Shown piece after piece: positions 1-7,046 of a stretch of DNA of 64,000 nucleotides. The DNA is from a virus. The stretch covers positions 1 to 64,000 of IMG/VR virus record IMGVR_UViG_3300044959_000200; one strand, written 5' to 3'. How positions within the stretch are numbered: position 1 is the first letter of the stretch; every line of letters begins with the position of its first letter. The notes under the pieces are model-generated. The model was not told the origin of the DNA. It was given only the letters and a program-made list of their open reading frames with translations, and ran no database searches. The position numbers and the translations under genes are program-made.

Positions 1-10
1 CACCAAAAAA

Positions 11-40
11 CACGACCAGGTTGGCCCTGGTCGTTTTTAT
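11..40. terminator. Bidirectional intrinsic terminator
   Basis: An 8-bp perfect stem (13-20 pairing with 26-33, loop of five) has a T run on the right and an A run on the left, so it can end transcription in both directions. It lies directly after the stop of the leftward gene ending at 42, and implies a rightward unit arriving from beyond the window edge. Confidence 0.8.
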
Positions 41-41
41 C

Positions 42-368
42 TTATCGCAGCAGGCCTCGCAGGCCTGCCACGAGCGCCGCCGCGCCAGCGGCGATTGCTG
101 CGCCACCAAGAAGCTTTTCAAATTTACGTTTCGTCCTGACAGCTGCGATATTTTTTCGCAGCCATCTGTCTACCATCAGAAGACTTACATTTCTAATACT
201 TACATTTTTGTCTGTAACAATACGTGCGCTCCATTTATTGGTAGATGGATCATACGTAACATACGCGTCGTAGTCACGCGTGAAACGCACAAACGTTACA
301 GGTTTGGTTTCAAAAAGGATAAAGCGCCGACCAGCCAATTCAATTTGCATCTGCTTCTGCTTCTTCAT
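42..368 (-). CDS. Small protein with a hydrophobic C-terminus
   Basis: Encodes 108 residues that I do not recognise. The N-terminal two-thirds is mixed and basic. Residues about 86-107 form an Ala/Gly/Leu-rich hydrophobic stretch closed by Arg residues, which could be a C-terminal membrane anchor. The start is well supported: AAGGAGG lies seven bases before the ATG. A 7-bp hairpin (381-387 with 396-402) sits immediately upstream of that ribosome-binding site in the leader, so initiation may be structurally modulated. The gene is the last in a leftward group of three and ends at the terminator at 11-40. Function unknown. Confidence 0.65.
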   Translation of the reverse strand: MKKQKQMQIELAGRRFILFETKPVTFVRFTRDYDAYVTYDPSTNKWSARIVTDKNVSIRNVSLLMVDRWLRKNIAAVRTKRKFEKLLGGAAIAAGAAALVAGLRGLLR

Positions 369-498
369 TGTTTCCTCCTTGTAGCGGGGGTTATTCCGCT
401 ACATATTCTTTTACCCCTCCCCAAGGGGGATTTTATAAAACACCCCCCTCTAAACCCCTCTAGAATACCCCTCCAAAACCCCTCCCTTTAGAAGATTA

Positions 499-534
499 GA
501 AACCAAAAGAAAGCACCTAGGTTTTGTACCCTAG
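499..534 (-). terminator. Leftward intrinsic terminator
   Basis: The hexamer CCTAGG at 516-521 pairs with CCTAGG at 529-534. Read leftward, the hairpin is followed by a T-rich tract (499-511). It lies just after the stop of the gene ending at 544 and separates that gene pair from the gene at 42-368. Confidence 0.65.
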
Positions 535-543
535 GGCTCTCTT

Positions 544-825
544 TTATGAGAGCGAAAAGAGCTGTCGAAGCTCCTCCCGCTCTCTGCCATATCGTTTGAG
601 CGCCGCTAGTGCAGCGCCAACGTCTCGCGCATATATACGTATCGGAAATAACCCCCCTTCAACCTCGATCGTAATAGGTGTCTCACGATCGAGAAGATCA
701 ATATACGCTTCACAACGTAGGCGTCCAGAGCGCACAACAAGCACATCGTCACGGCGAACAAGACGCTTACGTGACACAGACCTAAGCGCCGCTCCAAGAG
801 CGACAAAACGTGGGTCTATTTTCAT
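544..825 (-). CDS. Hypothetical small basic protein
   Basis: A 93-residue Arg-rich protein with no family I recognise. The middle region alternates hydrophobic and charged residues (about 25-65, likely beta strands) and the C-terminal 30 residues are probably helical. The ATG overlaps the stop of the upstream gene by four bases (ATGA), a translational-coupling arrangement, with a weak GGTGG ahead of it. The gene is followed by the terminator at 499-534. Together with the gene at 822-1130 it forms a two-gene leftward operon beside the repeat-rich zone, which is the only hint to its role. Confidence 0.6.
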   Translation of the reverse strand: MKIDPRFVALGAALRSVSRKRLVRRDDVLVVRSGRLRCEAYIDLLDRETPITIEVEGGLFPIRIYARDVGAALAALKRYGREREELRQLFSLS

Positions 826-1130
826 ATTGCCACCACCTGGTTTAAAGTGGCATGAAGGGCGCGCACATTGCGCGCCACGTCGATATTTCTATCTATCTTC
901 ACTGCAAAACCCCCGGCTTGCACAGCCAAGTAAAGCAACGCAAGCCGTGTAGAAGACTTTGAGTCGTACAAAGCATGCGCAACGTGCGCATCGTAAGCAG
1001 CGCGCACGTTGCGAACGATTTCATCGAGGCTAACAGCTTCTGCTCTAAAGGAGCGTTGTAGCTCCTGCTCCAACGCAGTAATCAATTTGTAATACCGCGC
1101 TAGAGCTCGAATTCGACCCGTCGATCGCAT
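822..1130 (-). CDS. Hypothetical helical protein
   Basis: 102 residues from the chosen start, mostly predicted helix, Arg- and Ala-rich, with no recognised domain. I chose the internal ATG at 1130 over an upstream one at 1154 because AAGGAGG lies six to seven bases before it, while the upstream ATG has no ribosome-binding site. It is the first gene of the leftward pair and its promoter must lie in the 1131-1260 leader, where I could not identify a confident -10/-35 pair. Function unknown. Confidence 0.6.
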   Translation of the reverse strand: MRSTGRIRALARYYKLITALEQELQRSFRAEAVSLDEIVRNVRAAYDAHVAHALYDSKSSTRLALLYLAVQAGGFAVKIDRNIDVARNVRALHATLNQVVAI

Positions 1131-1261
1131 AAAAAACCTCCTTTTGGAGCCCACAGCACGCGGCTCCGCAAACTTGTACCAGTTTCCCCAAGCAATTTAT
1201 GAAAATACGCTGGACTTAAAAACAACCCATACCTTGTCGCTCACAATGCACTCTTAGCAGG

Positions 1262-1514
1262 GTCTCAAACGCCGACGAGCTTGCCGTTGCACAGCGCGCA
1301 CAGCGCGCGCAACGTTCGCAACGTGCGCAACGTGCGCAACGCATACCTGTAAGGTCGCAAACGCCGACGGGCTTGCCGTTGCGCAGCGCGCTCAACGCGC
1401 GCCATTCCCCATTGAGAGCACGACAAAGAGTAAGAAGGGAGTCTCAAACGCCGACGGGCTTTACGCCGTACGACGTGCGCAGCGTGCGTCAAGGTCTCAA
1501 ACGCCGACGGGCTT
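1262..1514. repeat. Four direct repeats of a 21-bp element
   Basis: A 21-bp element with the core CAAACGCCGACGGGCTT starts at 1262, 1354, 1441 and 1494, with one or two substitutions between copies. Each copy is followed by GCGC-rich inverted repeats such as alternations of GTGCGCAA and GCGCGC. The third copy runs into an exact copy of the genome-wide TTTACGSCGT motif (1460-1469). Iteron-like repeats in a gene-free zone between divergent transcription units fit a replication origin or regulatory region, but that is inference. Confidence 0.8.
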
Positions 1515-1570
1515 GACGTTGCGCAAAGCGCGCACTTTGCGCGCGTTGTAGGCTAAACAGAGAGTGATGT

Positions 1571-1735
1571 CCACAATGTCAGTTAGTGTGTGTTGTGTAC
1601 TAAGCAGGGAGGACTAACCACAATGTCAGTTAGTGTATGTTGTGTACTAAACAGGGAGCGCTAACCACAATGTCAATTAGTGTATGTTGTGTACTAAACA
1701 GGGAGCGCTAACCACAATGTCAGTTAGTGTATGAT
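1571..1735. repeat. 47-bp tandem repeat, about 3.5 copies
   Basis: Units start at 1571, 1618, 1665 and 1712 with an exact 47-bp period; the fourth is cut off after about 23 bases. Each begins CCACAATGTCAGTTAGTG. They differ by only a few substitutions. They are A+T-richer than the adjoining 21-bp repeat block. No reading frame crosses them convincingly. A TTGACA at about 1768 lies 17 bases from TATTCA, a possible rightward promoter just downstream. The remainder of 1736-2024 is A+T-rich and I see no gene in it. Confidence 0.85.
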
Positions 1736-2024
1736 ATTGTCTACTTTGTTCTAATTGTAATCTTATGTCTTGACAAAACAGATATAACCTCCTATTCACA
1801 CACTGTAACTTATCTTTCTTACCATATCGTACAATTTCTACATATGTGCATAAACAATACCCTAACACACATTATCCGTACATTTCACACTGTGTAGGAC
1901 AATAACTTATTGTAATCTAAATCGATTACATTACGCACATCGTACTACACAGACATCGCTGCTTTATGGCGCACAACTGCACAAAAATTCCAGCAAATTG
2001 GCACAGATTGACACATTTTTTCTT

Positions 2025-2430
2025 TATAATTCGAAAGTGGTTATTTGCCACTAATCGAAAATAAAAATAGACCAGATGTGTATGTGCGTGCGCGTACGCA
2101 TGCGCGTACGCGTGCGCGCGCGCGAGCGCGAGCGCCCCCCCAAAGTCATGGCGGAATACGCCTAACATGTTGAAATCACACGGAAATTTGGCAGGAATAT
2201 TTTTTGCAATCGCGTTCAATCTCTCCCTCTCTCTTTTCCCCACCAAAAACTATATATACGTCACTCGCGAGAAATGTAGGTAAATGTATGACAAACACAT
2301 ACATGCATACTCATGCGGGCGCGTGCACACACCCGTCGCGCACGCGCGTGCGCGCACGCGCACACCCGCATGTGTATGCCTGACCTATTTTTATTTTCGA
2401 TTAGTCGAAAATAACCACTTTCGATTTATA
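2025..2430. repeat. Long inverted repeat enclosing alternating Pu/Py tracts
   Basis: The 50-bp arm at 2025-2074 matches the reverse complement of 2381-2430 at about 45 of 50 positions, with a 306-bp spacer. Just inside each arm is a run of strictly alternating purine and pyrimidine: 2076-2124 (49 bp, mostly CG, TG and TA steps) and 2337-2365 (29 bp), sequence of the type that can adopt Z-DNA. The right arm contains its own hairpin (TTTTCGA, four-base loop, TCGAAAA, 2395-2412). The block sits directly upstream of the rightward gene at 2456. No coding potential was credited here. Confidence 0.8.
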
Positions 2431-2455
2431 ATGAACGGCGCACGAGGTGCTCACG

Positions 2456-2851
2456 ATGCTGATCAAAGACCGCGCAATCCCCTTCTCGCTCTCGATCCCG
2501 TACACCAAGCTGGTGCGCCTGGAGCGCGTGCTAAAGCTCGCCGCGCACCAAGGGCGCCTCACAAGCGACCCGAATCGGCCTAACAAGCTCGCAGCCGAAG
2601 CGTTGATGGTGCTGTGCGCTCAGTGGGAGGCTGAGTTCCGCGCCCAAGGCTTGCTCCCCCATGAAGACCCAATCGCGCCTGGAATGGCTTCCGCAAGCGA
2701 GCAGATCGACGCCGCGCGCCTTGCTACCGACCCAGACGCACGCGCACGCGCTCGCGCTGCCCAGGGTTTCGGCCTTCCTCCCAGCAGCCCTGACACCCAA
2801 CCCAATGTCTTCTCAGAACCACCGGGGATCGACTGGGACACGTTACGTTGA
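2456..2851 (+). CDS. Hypothetical protein next to the inverted repeat
   Basis: 131 residues that I do not recognise. Residues 1-65 look like a compact, mostly helical domain with several Lys/Arg residues. Residues 75-125 are Ala/Asp/Pro-rich and probably disordered. I chose the ATG at 2456 because GAGGTG lies six bases before it; a GTG at 2447 is the alternative. The gene is isolated, with the inverted repeat ahead and a terminator behind, and is more G+C-rich than most genes in the window. A single gene next to iteron-like DNA could encode a DNA-binding initiator or regulator, but no motif shows this. Confidence 0.65.
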   Translation: MLIKDRAIPFSLSIPYTKLVRLERVLKLAAHQGRLTSDPNRPNKLAAEALMVLCAQWEAEFRAQGLLPHEDPIAPGMASASEQIDAARLATDPDARARARAAQGFGLPPSSPDTQPNVFSEPPGIDWDTLR

Positions 2852-2870
2852 AACCCTGGCGCCAACGAAC

Positions 2871-2896
2871 GGGAAGGGCCCTTCCGGGCTTTTTAT
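2871..2896 (+). terminator. Intrinsic terminator
   Basis: The perfect 14-bp palindrome GGAAGGGCCCTTCC (2872-2885) with extra G:C pairing is followed by TTTTTAT, twenty bases after the stop of the gene ending at 2851. On the opposite strand, 2903-2965 holds a 20-codon frame with a GGAAGAGGG ribosome-binding site; it is too short to call. Confidence 0.75.
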
Positions 2897-3021
2897 ACCC
2901 CCTCAAGCTAGGGGGGTAGCCAGCTGGGCCTTGAGCCGCTTGTAACGCCTGCTAGAGGCCTTCATTTGCCAATCCCTCTTCCGGAGTTCGACAGCGGGCT
3001 CGCCAAAAAATCGTCTAACCC

Positions 3022-3421
3022 CCTCTTGACTTTTACACTGTTTTGTGATTGGCCCGCGCCACTAAACAAAATCCTCTTGACTTTTACGCCGTTTTGTGTC
3101 TAGCGCGCGTCGCTTAGCAAAGCCCAGCGGCGTTTGAGCGCCCTTCCTCGCATTCGCGCGCGTCGCTTAGCAAAGCCCAGCGGCGTTTGAGCGCCCCTCC
3201 TTGTGTGCGCACGCTGCTTAGCCAAGCCCAGCGGCGTTTGAGCGGCCTTTTCGTGTGCGCGTTGCTTAGCAAAGCCCCGCGGCGTTTGAGCGCCTTATGA
3301 GCGCCTTATGAGCGTTGCTTAGCAAAGCCCCGCGGCGTTTGAGCGCCTTATGAGCGCCTTATGAGCGCCTTATGAGCGCCTTATGAGCGCGCTACTTAGC
3401 AAAACCTCGCGATGTTTCGCC
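3022..3421. repeat. Array of about 51-bp units with GCTTAGCAAAGC core
   Basis: Two units starting CCTCTTGACTTTTAC (3022, 3073) lead into six units with the core CGCTTAGCAAAGCCC followed by GCGGCGTTTGAGCGCC. These start near 3111, 3164, 3215, 3262, 3315 and 3393, with spacings of 47-53 bp except the last, degenerate one. GAGCGCCTTAT is further repeated twice after the fourth core unit and four times after the fifth. Each unit holds two small inverted repeats (GCTT/AAGC and GGCG/CGCC). The unit at 3073 contains an exact TTTACGCCGT. The spacers repeat as well, so this is not a CRISPR array. The stretch 2897-3021 shows nothing else convincing. Confidence 0.8.
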
Positions 3422-3495
3422 CCCTATGCCGAGCGCATCAAATTTTTCGGGGTCTTGCATCCCCTTGTTGCGATCGGCATAATATTTTAGTTGTT

Positions 3496-3921
3496 ATGTT
3501 TCATTATCGAACAAAACATGCGGGTATTTCTGTGGACCTTGCAAGCAGACTTCGGCCGTCCTTGACCAAGCGCGCATTTCTTAGCGGTGTTCTGCGCCGT
3601 TTTGGAGATCTTGCTCACAAAAATCCTGCGCGTGCGCTTACGTACACGCACGCAATTGATCAAGGTCTACGTGGTGCGCTTTATGGAGGTTTGATTGGCG
3701 GTGCGGGCGGTATGTTGCTCGCGCACCCTGGAGAGGAAGAAAATATGGCGCTTCGCGGCGCGCTTCTTGGCGCTCTTAGCGGTGGAGTGTACGGCGGGTT
3801 TACTGGGCGACAGGATGCTAAAAAGCTCCTTTCTACACGCGAGGGAATCAATGCCTTGGCTGGGCGCCTCTCGGCTCTGCACTCAGCGGGTAGACCTCTC
3901 TCGTATGCCTTTACGTCGTAA
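3496..3921 (+). CDS. Glycine-zipper membrane protein
   Basis: 141 residues from the chosen start. An N-terminal basic region precedes two hydrophobic segments rich in GxxxG spacings (about residues 60-75 and 88-105), typical of glycine-zipper membrane proteins, separated by a short acidic loop. A TAATAT box (3480-3485) lies ten bases before the ATG at 3496 and no ribosome-binding site is visible, so the message may be nearly leaderless. An ATG at 3412 inside the repeat array is less likely. A possible role is membrane perturbation or lysis, but nothing specific is seen. Ends before the shared terminator at 3942-3985. Confidence 0.55.
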   Translation: MFHYRTKHAGISVDLASRLRPSLTKRAFLSGVLRRFGDLAHKNPARALTYTHAIDQGLRGALYGGLIGGAGGMLLAHPGEEENMALRGALLGALSGGVYGGFTGRQDAKKLLSTREGINALAGRLSALHSAGRPLSYAFTS

Positions 3922-3941
3922 TTGTTTTTTTCTTACGGCCA

Positions 3942-3985
3942 AAATAAAGCACCACAAGGCTTTGAAGCCCTGTGGTGCTTTATTT
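3942..3985. terminator. Bidirectional terminator between convergent genes
   Basis: A perfect 15-bp stem (3942-3956 with 3971-3985) has A-rich and T-rich ends, so it works in both directions. It separates the rightward gene ending at 3921 from the leftward gene ending at 3990. Confidence 0.9.
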
Positions 3986-3989
3986 CGTG

Positions 3990-4289
3990 TTAGGTTTGTG
4001 AAAATATGATTTGATTGAGGCGCTCTATATCGCCATCGGCGATAGCGTCGATAACGTCATCTGCGTGTTCGACACGGCAGTTGAGATCTCCCACCCCGGG
4101 CTCAACGTTTCCATTGCGAGTCACGTATAGATCGATGGTGACGTATCCATCTTTGGGTGGGCAGTAAGCGAACAGAGCGCCTACGTTGTCTTTGTCTGGC
4201 AGTACTTCGCGTACGCGGATGTAGTCTTGGCGTAACGCGCAGTTGAAGTTGTATTTGCGGCAAGCGTCGTCAAAGGTGAGTTCATTCAT
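3990..4289 (-). CDS. Hypothetical acidic protein
   Basis: A 99-residue acidic protein of unknown family. Its strand-rich centre (about residues 25-65) resembles a small mixed alpha/beta fold, ending in Asp-rich helices. The start has only a weak AAGAAA upstream. It is the last gene of a leftward run that begins near 6474 and also includes the zinc-ribbon gene at 4311, the deaminase at 4928 and two further small genes. Function unknown. Confidence 0.6.
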   Translation of the reverse strand: MNELTFDDACRKYNFNCALRQDYIRVREVLPDKDNVGALFAYCPPKDGYVTIDLYVTRNGNVEPGVGDLNCRVEHADDVIDAIADGDIERLNQIIFSQT

Positions 4290-4310
4290 GGTTATTTTTC
4301 TTGGTGTTCA

Positions 4311-4904
4311 TTATTGTTCTTCATCGTCATCTGGTTTTTCTGCGGGGATTTCGTGTCCGCAGTTACCGCAGCGATCGCCGTAATGGCGATCAGGCTCCCA
4401 GACAATGCTCTCGCAGTGCTCACAGCGAGTGTGGTCGATCGCGAGCAGAGTTTTGCGTTCTTGCTCTAAGTACGCGTCGAATTCACCGGGTTCTATGAAA
4501 GTTTCGGCGAACTTTATGTACGCTTCAGTTGTTTTTGGGCATTCAGTTGCCCCCCTTAAGACGTGCGCGGCCCAAGAGAACAAACCGTGTTTGTAGGCTA
4601 CGTCAATATCACATGTATTGTTTTCGCAGCCGTAGGTGTGTTCTTTGTATAACGCTTGTTCCAATTTGTTACAAAGTATGTTCCGATGCTCTTTAGCGCA
4701 CGTGCGCAATGTATTCTTCCACGCTATGACATAATCAGCCTCTACGCCGATTTCGATAGCGGTTGTTATGAGGTTGCGTGCACGAGTCGAGGCATGCAGG
4801 TATGCATCGACAAGGTGATTTGTATAGTCTTTGTCTAGGGGTTTTGTGAGCCACTCAATAAATGCTTCGTACAATTCGACGTCGAGATTGTTTTTGTTCT
4901 TCAT
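4311..4904 (-). CDS. Helical protein with C-terminal zinc ribbon
   Basis: 197 residues. The first 150 are mainly helical and carry no motif I recognise. Residues about 160-185 contain two CxxC knuckles (CEHC and CGNC), the pattern of a four-cysteine zinc ribbon, followed by an acidic tail (DDDEEQ). AAGGAGA is well placed before the ATG. Zinc ribbons of this kind usually mediate nucleic-acid or protein binding; which one cannot be told here. It lies directly downstream of the deaminase gene in a leftward operon. One of at least four small Cys-rich proteins in the left third of the window. Confidence 0.7.
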   Translation of the reverse strand: MKNKNNLDVELYEAFIEWLTKPLDKDYTNHLVDAYLHASTRARNLITTAIEIGVEADYVIAWKNTLRTCAKEHRNILCNKLEQALYKEHTYGCENNTCDIDVAYKHGLFSWAAHVLRGATECPKTTEAYIKFAETFIEPGEFDAYLEQERKTLLAIDHTRCEHCESIVWEPDRHYGDRCGNCGHEIPAEKPDDDEEQ

Positions 4905-4927
4905 GCGTGTTCTCCTTGTTATTTGTG

Positions 4928-5599
4928 TTATTTGACAGACTCTCGAACGAATTTTTCCAGCGGCACGCCAGCTCGGTTGAAGGCGTCAACTACGCGTGGG
5001 TCGTTGTTGTAGTCAGCGTCGTAGATGATCTTGGCGACGCGCACTGACAACAACGCTTTGGCGCAATTCCAACAGGGAAAAGTGTTGACGTACACTACGG
5101 TATCTACTAAGGACGCACCGTACTGTGCGGCTTGGTAGATGCCATTTTGTTCGGCGTGCACAGTGCGCACGCAGTTTTCGCGGCCGTCAGTGATTACGAT
5201 GTCGTGACCTACTTCATCGCAGTGCGGGAGTCCTGGAGGGGATCCGTTGTATCCTGTGGCGATGATTCGGTTATCTTTCACGAACACTGCGCCAACGCGT
5301 TTGCGGTCGCACGTTGCGCGTCGTGCGATTAGGTGCGTTATATCTATGAAATACTCGGTCCATTCAAGTCGGGTTAGTGCCGATACCAGTTCAAAGAGAG
5401 GCACTCCAGAAGGGTGCATCCCTTCGAATTCGGTTCGTGGTCGAACCCAGACTTTGGATCCGTGTACTTCTCGGTAGACGACGACTTCTTGTGGAGGGTT
5501 GGAGCTATCGTGAGCAATTTGTTCGACGACGAACTCACCGCCTTTGCAATGACGGTAAACATGTTGAACTTTCGCGATAGTGCTCATAACACGCACCAT
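4928..5599 (-). CDS. Deoxycytidylate deaminase with N-terminal DUF1653 domain
   Basis: Converts dCMP to dUMP, feeding thymidylate synthesis, here presumably by ThyX (10284-11138). The C-terminal domain (residues about 80-210) carries the zinc-dependent deaminase signature: HAE at 148-150 and PCWNC at 175-179, giving the His and two Cys zinc ligands and the catalytic Glu. Residues 12-72 match what I know of DUF1653, a small domain of unknown function usually found alone, with its YRH.KGG start and WVRP motif. The fusion is longer than a stand-alone dCMP deaminase. The ATG at 5599 follows the upstream stop without a gap (TAGATG) and lacks a ribosome-binding site; the ATG at 5587 is the alternative. 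Confidence 0.88.
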   Translation of the reverse strand: MVRVMSTIAKVQHVYRHCKGGEFVVEQIAHDSSNPPQEVVVYREVHGSKVWVRPRTEFEGMHPSGVPLFELVSALTRLEWTEYFIDITHLIARRATCDRKRVGAVFVKDNRIIATGYNGSPPGLPHCDEVGHDIVITDGRENCVRTVHAEQNGIYQAAQYGASLVDTVVYVNTFPCWNCAKALLSVRVAKIIYDADYNNDPRVVDAFNRAGVPLEKFVRESVK

Positions 5600-6010
5600 C
5601 TATTTGACGATGAAGATGATCTCGGCGTTACCCCAATTATTTGTTTTGAGTTGGATGTTCTTCAGTTGTTTGTGTTTGTTCATGAAAACATGAACGATTG
5701 TGTCTTTGCCGAGCGGTGATTTCTCACTGAGCTCGATAAGTTTGTTGATGACATCCTGTACTTTGAGGGCTGGTGCATGTTGCCAGTAAATTTGTTCTAG
5801 TGCATTTTTGTCGTTGTTTTTCAGTGCTTCTATCTCGCCTGGATAAAATTCAGTTAGCGGTTCCTTTACGGCGTTTTCGCCGAAGTTGTGTTTGATGCGT
5901 AGTTTTGTTGGTGAAAGTCGAGTGCATGCGTGCCACATTGCTTCGCCATCTTCGAGGCTGTGTGGGTGGTTGCAGTATTCTGGGATGTAAAAAGACGTTT
6001 TGGTGTTCAT
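5600..6010 (-). CDS. Hypothetical protein
   Basis: 136 residues, unrecognised. The ATG at 6010 is chosen because AAGGAGG lies six bases upstream; the longer frame beyond it reads as low-complexity translation of non-coding DNA. The protein has a mixed N-terminal half and a C-terminal half with helices then strands (residues about 75-135) that looks like a compact globular domain. It is translationally adjacent to the deaminase gene (stop abutting the next ATG). An exact copy of the TTTACGGCGT motif lies inside the gene at 5865-5874 on the opposite strand. Confidence 0.65.
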   Translation of the reverse strand: MNTKTSFYIPEYCNHPHSLEDGEAMWHACTRLSPTKLRIKHNFGENAVKEPLTEFYPGEIEALKNNDKNALEQIYWQHAPALKVQDVINKLIELSEKSPLGKDTIVHVFMNKHKQLKNIQLKTNNWGNAEIIFIVK

Positions 6011-6030
6011 TGTTGCCTCCTTGTGATTAC

Positions 6031-6474
6031 CTAAAAGGTGTAGATTGTTGCTTCCCAATGTTCTCGGGGCAACGAGGGGTCGTCGGCTAGTTGTCGCGCG
6101 AGGGCAACGAACTGGCGGGGCAGTGTGTAATCGCGCTGTGTGTGCTCGTAGCGTACTGGCGATGTTTCGCTGCGCGGGTCGCGGACAGCGCAATGAAAGC
6201 CAGTTAAGCTAACGGTAAATTCAACACGCACGATTACTGTTGTCCTGCCAGTTTGCCGAGTCGCTGCGACTTCTTGCCTCCATGAGACGGTTGAGAGGTC
6301 TTGTCCGGAGCCGGGACCGACGCGAGATACGACTCGGGGATCGGGTAAGTTGCTTGCAAGGAGCAATTCAGTTAGAGCTACACTGTAGCGATCTAAAGCG
6401 TGCTCCATGCGGGCATAGCGTTCTTGTAGTATTGCCCGGTACTGCTTGATTAGCTCAGCTGGGGACATGTTCAT
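6031..6474 (-). CDS. Hypothetical protein
   Basis: 147 residues. An N-terminal helical segment (1-45) is followed by a strand-rich region (about 65-120) with many Arg, Ser and Val residues. No catalytic motif or family is recognised. It is the first gene of the leftward group 3990-6474. The start ATG is close to a second in-frame ATG two codons on, and no strong ribosome-binding site is visible. Upstream lies the structured intergenic region 6501-6680. Confidence 0.55.
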   Translation of the reverse strand: MNMSPAELIKQYRAILQERYARMEHALDRYSVALTELLLASNLPDPRVVSRVGPGSGQDLSTVSWRQEVAATRQTGRTTVIVRVEFTVSLTGFHCAVRDPRSETSPVRYEHTQRDYTLPRQFVALARQLADDPSLPREHWEATIYTF

Positions 6475-6480
6475 TTGTTT

Positions 6481-6543
6481 GTTGTGGATCTGAAAAGAAA
6501 AAGCCCGTTGTCTTCAGTTCCTGACGCCGAAGACAACGGGCTT
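6481..6543 (-). terminator. Strong leftward hairpin terminator
   Basis: A 15-bp perfect stem (6501-6515 with 6529-6543) is followed, reading leftward, by a T-rich tract. It lies upstream of the leftward gene starting at 6474, so it would end transcripts arriving from the right before that operon starts. Confidence 0.75.
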
Positions 6544-6563
6544 GTGGGGGTGAAGGGCTCCCG

Positions 6564-6680
6564 TACCGTTTACGGTATCTCAACAAGTTTTCTTGTCAAG
6601 GGAACATGTACTCGTGTGGTCTTGTGCAAGCTCCGTTTGTTGTGGGTCTTGACGGCGTTGAAGCCACATGGACCCACAAC
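6564..6680. other. Structured non-coding segment
   Basis: The stretch between divergent genes at 6474 and 6723 holds successive inverted repeats besides the terminator: TACCGTTTACGGTA (6564-6577), ACAAG/CTTGT with a TTTT loop (6583-6596), CTTGTGCAAG (6621-6630), and a 10-bp perfect stem (6639-6648 with 6671-6680) whose 22-base loop contains a further GGC/GCC pair. There is no reading frame of note and it does not fold as a tRNA. It may be a small RNA or a cluster of operators. Confidence 0.4.
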
Positions 6681-6686
6681 CTAATC

Positions 6687-6716
6687 TTGTACCTTGTTAT
6701 CTGAATAATTTAGAAT
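6687..6716 (+). promoter_or_regulatory. Possible sigma-70-type promoter, near leaderless
   Basis: TTGTAC (6687-6692), an 18-base spacer and TAGAAT (6711-6716) precede the ATG at 6723. The transcript would start at or within a few bases of the start codon. Confidence 0.4.
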
Positions 6717-6722
6717 TTTTCC

Positions 6723-7046
6723 ATGCGATATACGGGAGAGTCTATTGAGCGTGCAATCCGACTTGCACTTATTGAACATCGGTGCGCACCTTCGGCGTCA
6801 ACTGCAACAAAGCTAGCGAAGCTGCGCGCGTTGCGCGCTCTTTATGAGACGAGCGTGTATGCGAACATTGCGCTCCCTGGGTTAGGTACAGCACAACGCT
6901 CGTTACGTGAGGCAACTGAGTGTTATCGAATACTGCGAAAGCTGCCGCCGGATGTACAGAGATCGGAGAGACGTGCGCTCAAGCGTGCGATCGCAGAGGC
7001 ACGTAAAGTGCCTATGGAGTTGCCTGAAGTAGATTTTACGGTGTAA
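6723..7046 (+). CDS. Hypothetical basic helical protein
   Basis: 107 residues, Arg/Lys/Leu/Ala-rich and almost wholly helical, with no recognised family. No ribosome-binding site precedes the ATG; the -10-like box six bases upstream suggests a leaderless message. It is a single rightward gene inserted among leftward genes, and its 3' end overlaps the convergent gene ending at 7036 by 11 bases. The basic composition would suit nucleic-acid binding, but that is inference only. Confidence 0.55.
   Translation: MRYTGESIERAIRLALIEHRCAPSASTATKLAKLRALRALYETSVYANIALPGLGTAQRSLREATECYRILRKLPPDVQRSERRALKRAIAEARKVPMELPEVDFTV

Noticed and set aside
2284-2583. Rightward 99-codon frame across the inverted repeat
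   Set aside because: It translates repeat DNA with alternating CG/CA tracts into low-complexity peptide and overlaps the better-supported gene at 2456.
2903-2965. 20-codon leftward mini-gene
   Set aside because: Has a good ribosome-binding site but is too short and too basic to separate from chance; noted only in the terminator entry.
3111-3421. CRISPR-like array
   Set aside because: The repeats have almost regular spacing but the spacers are themselves repeated and short, and there are no cas genes.
6011-6193. Upstream extension of the gene at 5600-6010
   Set aside because: It reads through the adjacent gene's end as Arg/Thr/Pro-rich nonsense, and a strong ribosome-binding site lies before the ATG at 6010.
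6541-6680. tRNA gene in the structured gap
   Set aside because: Stems are present but there is no cloverleaf, no TTCRA T-loop and no CCA-ready acceptor.
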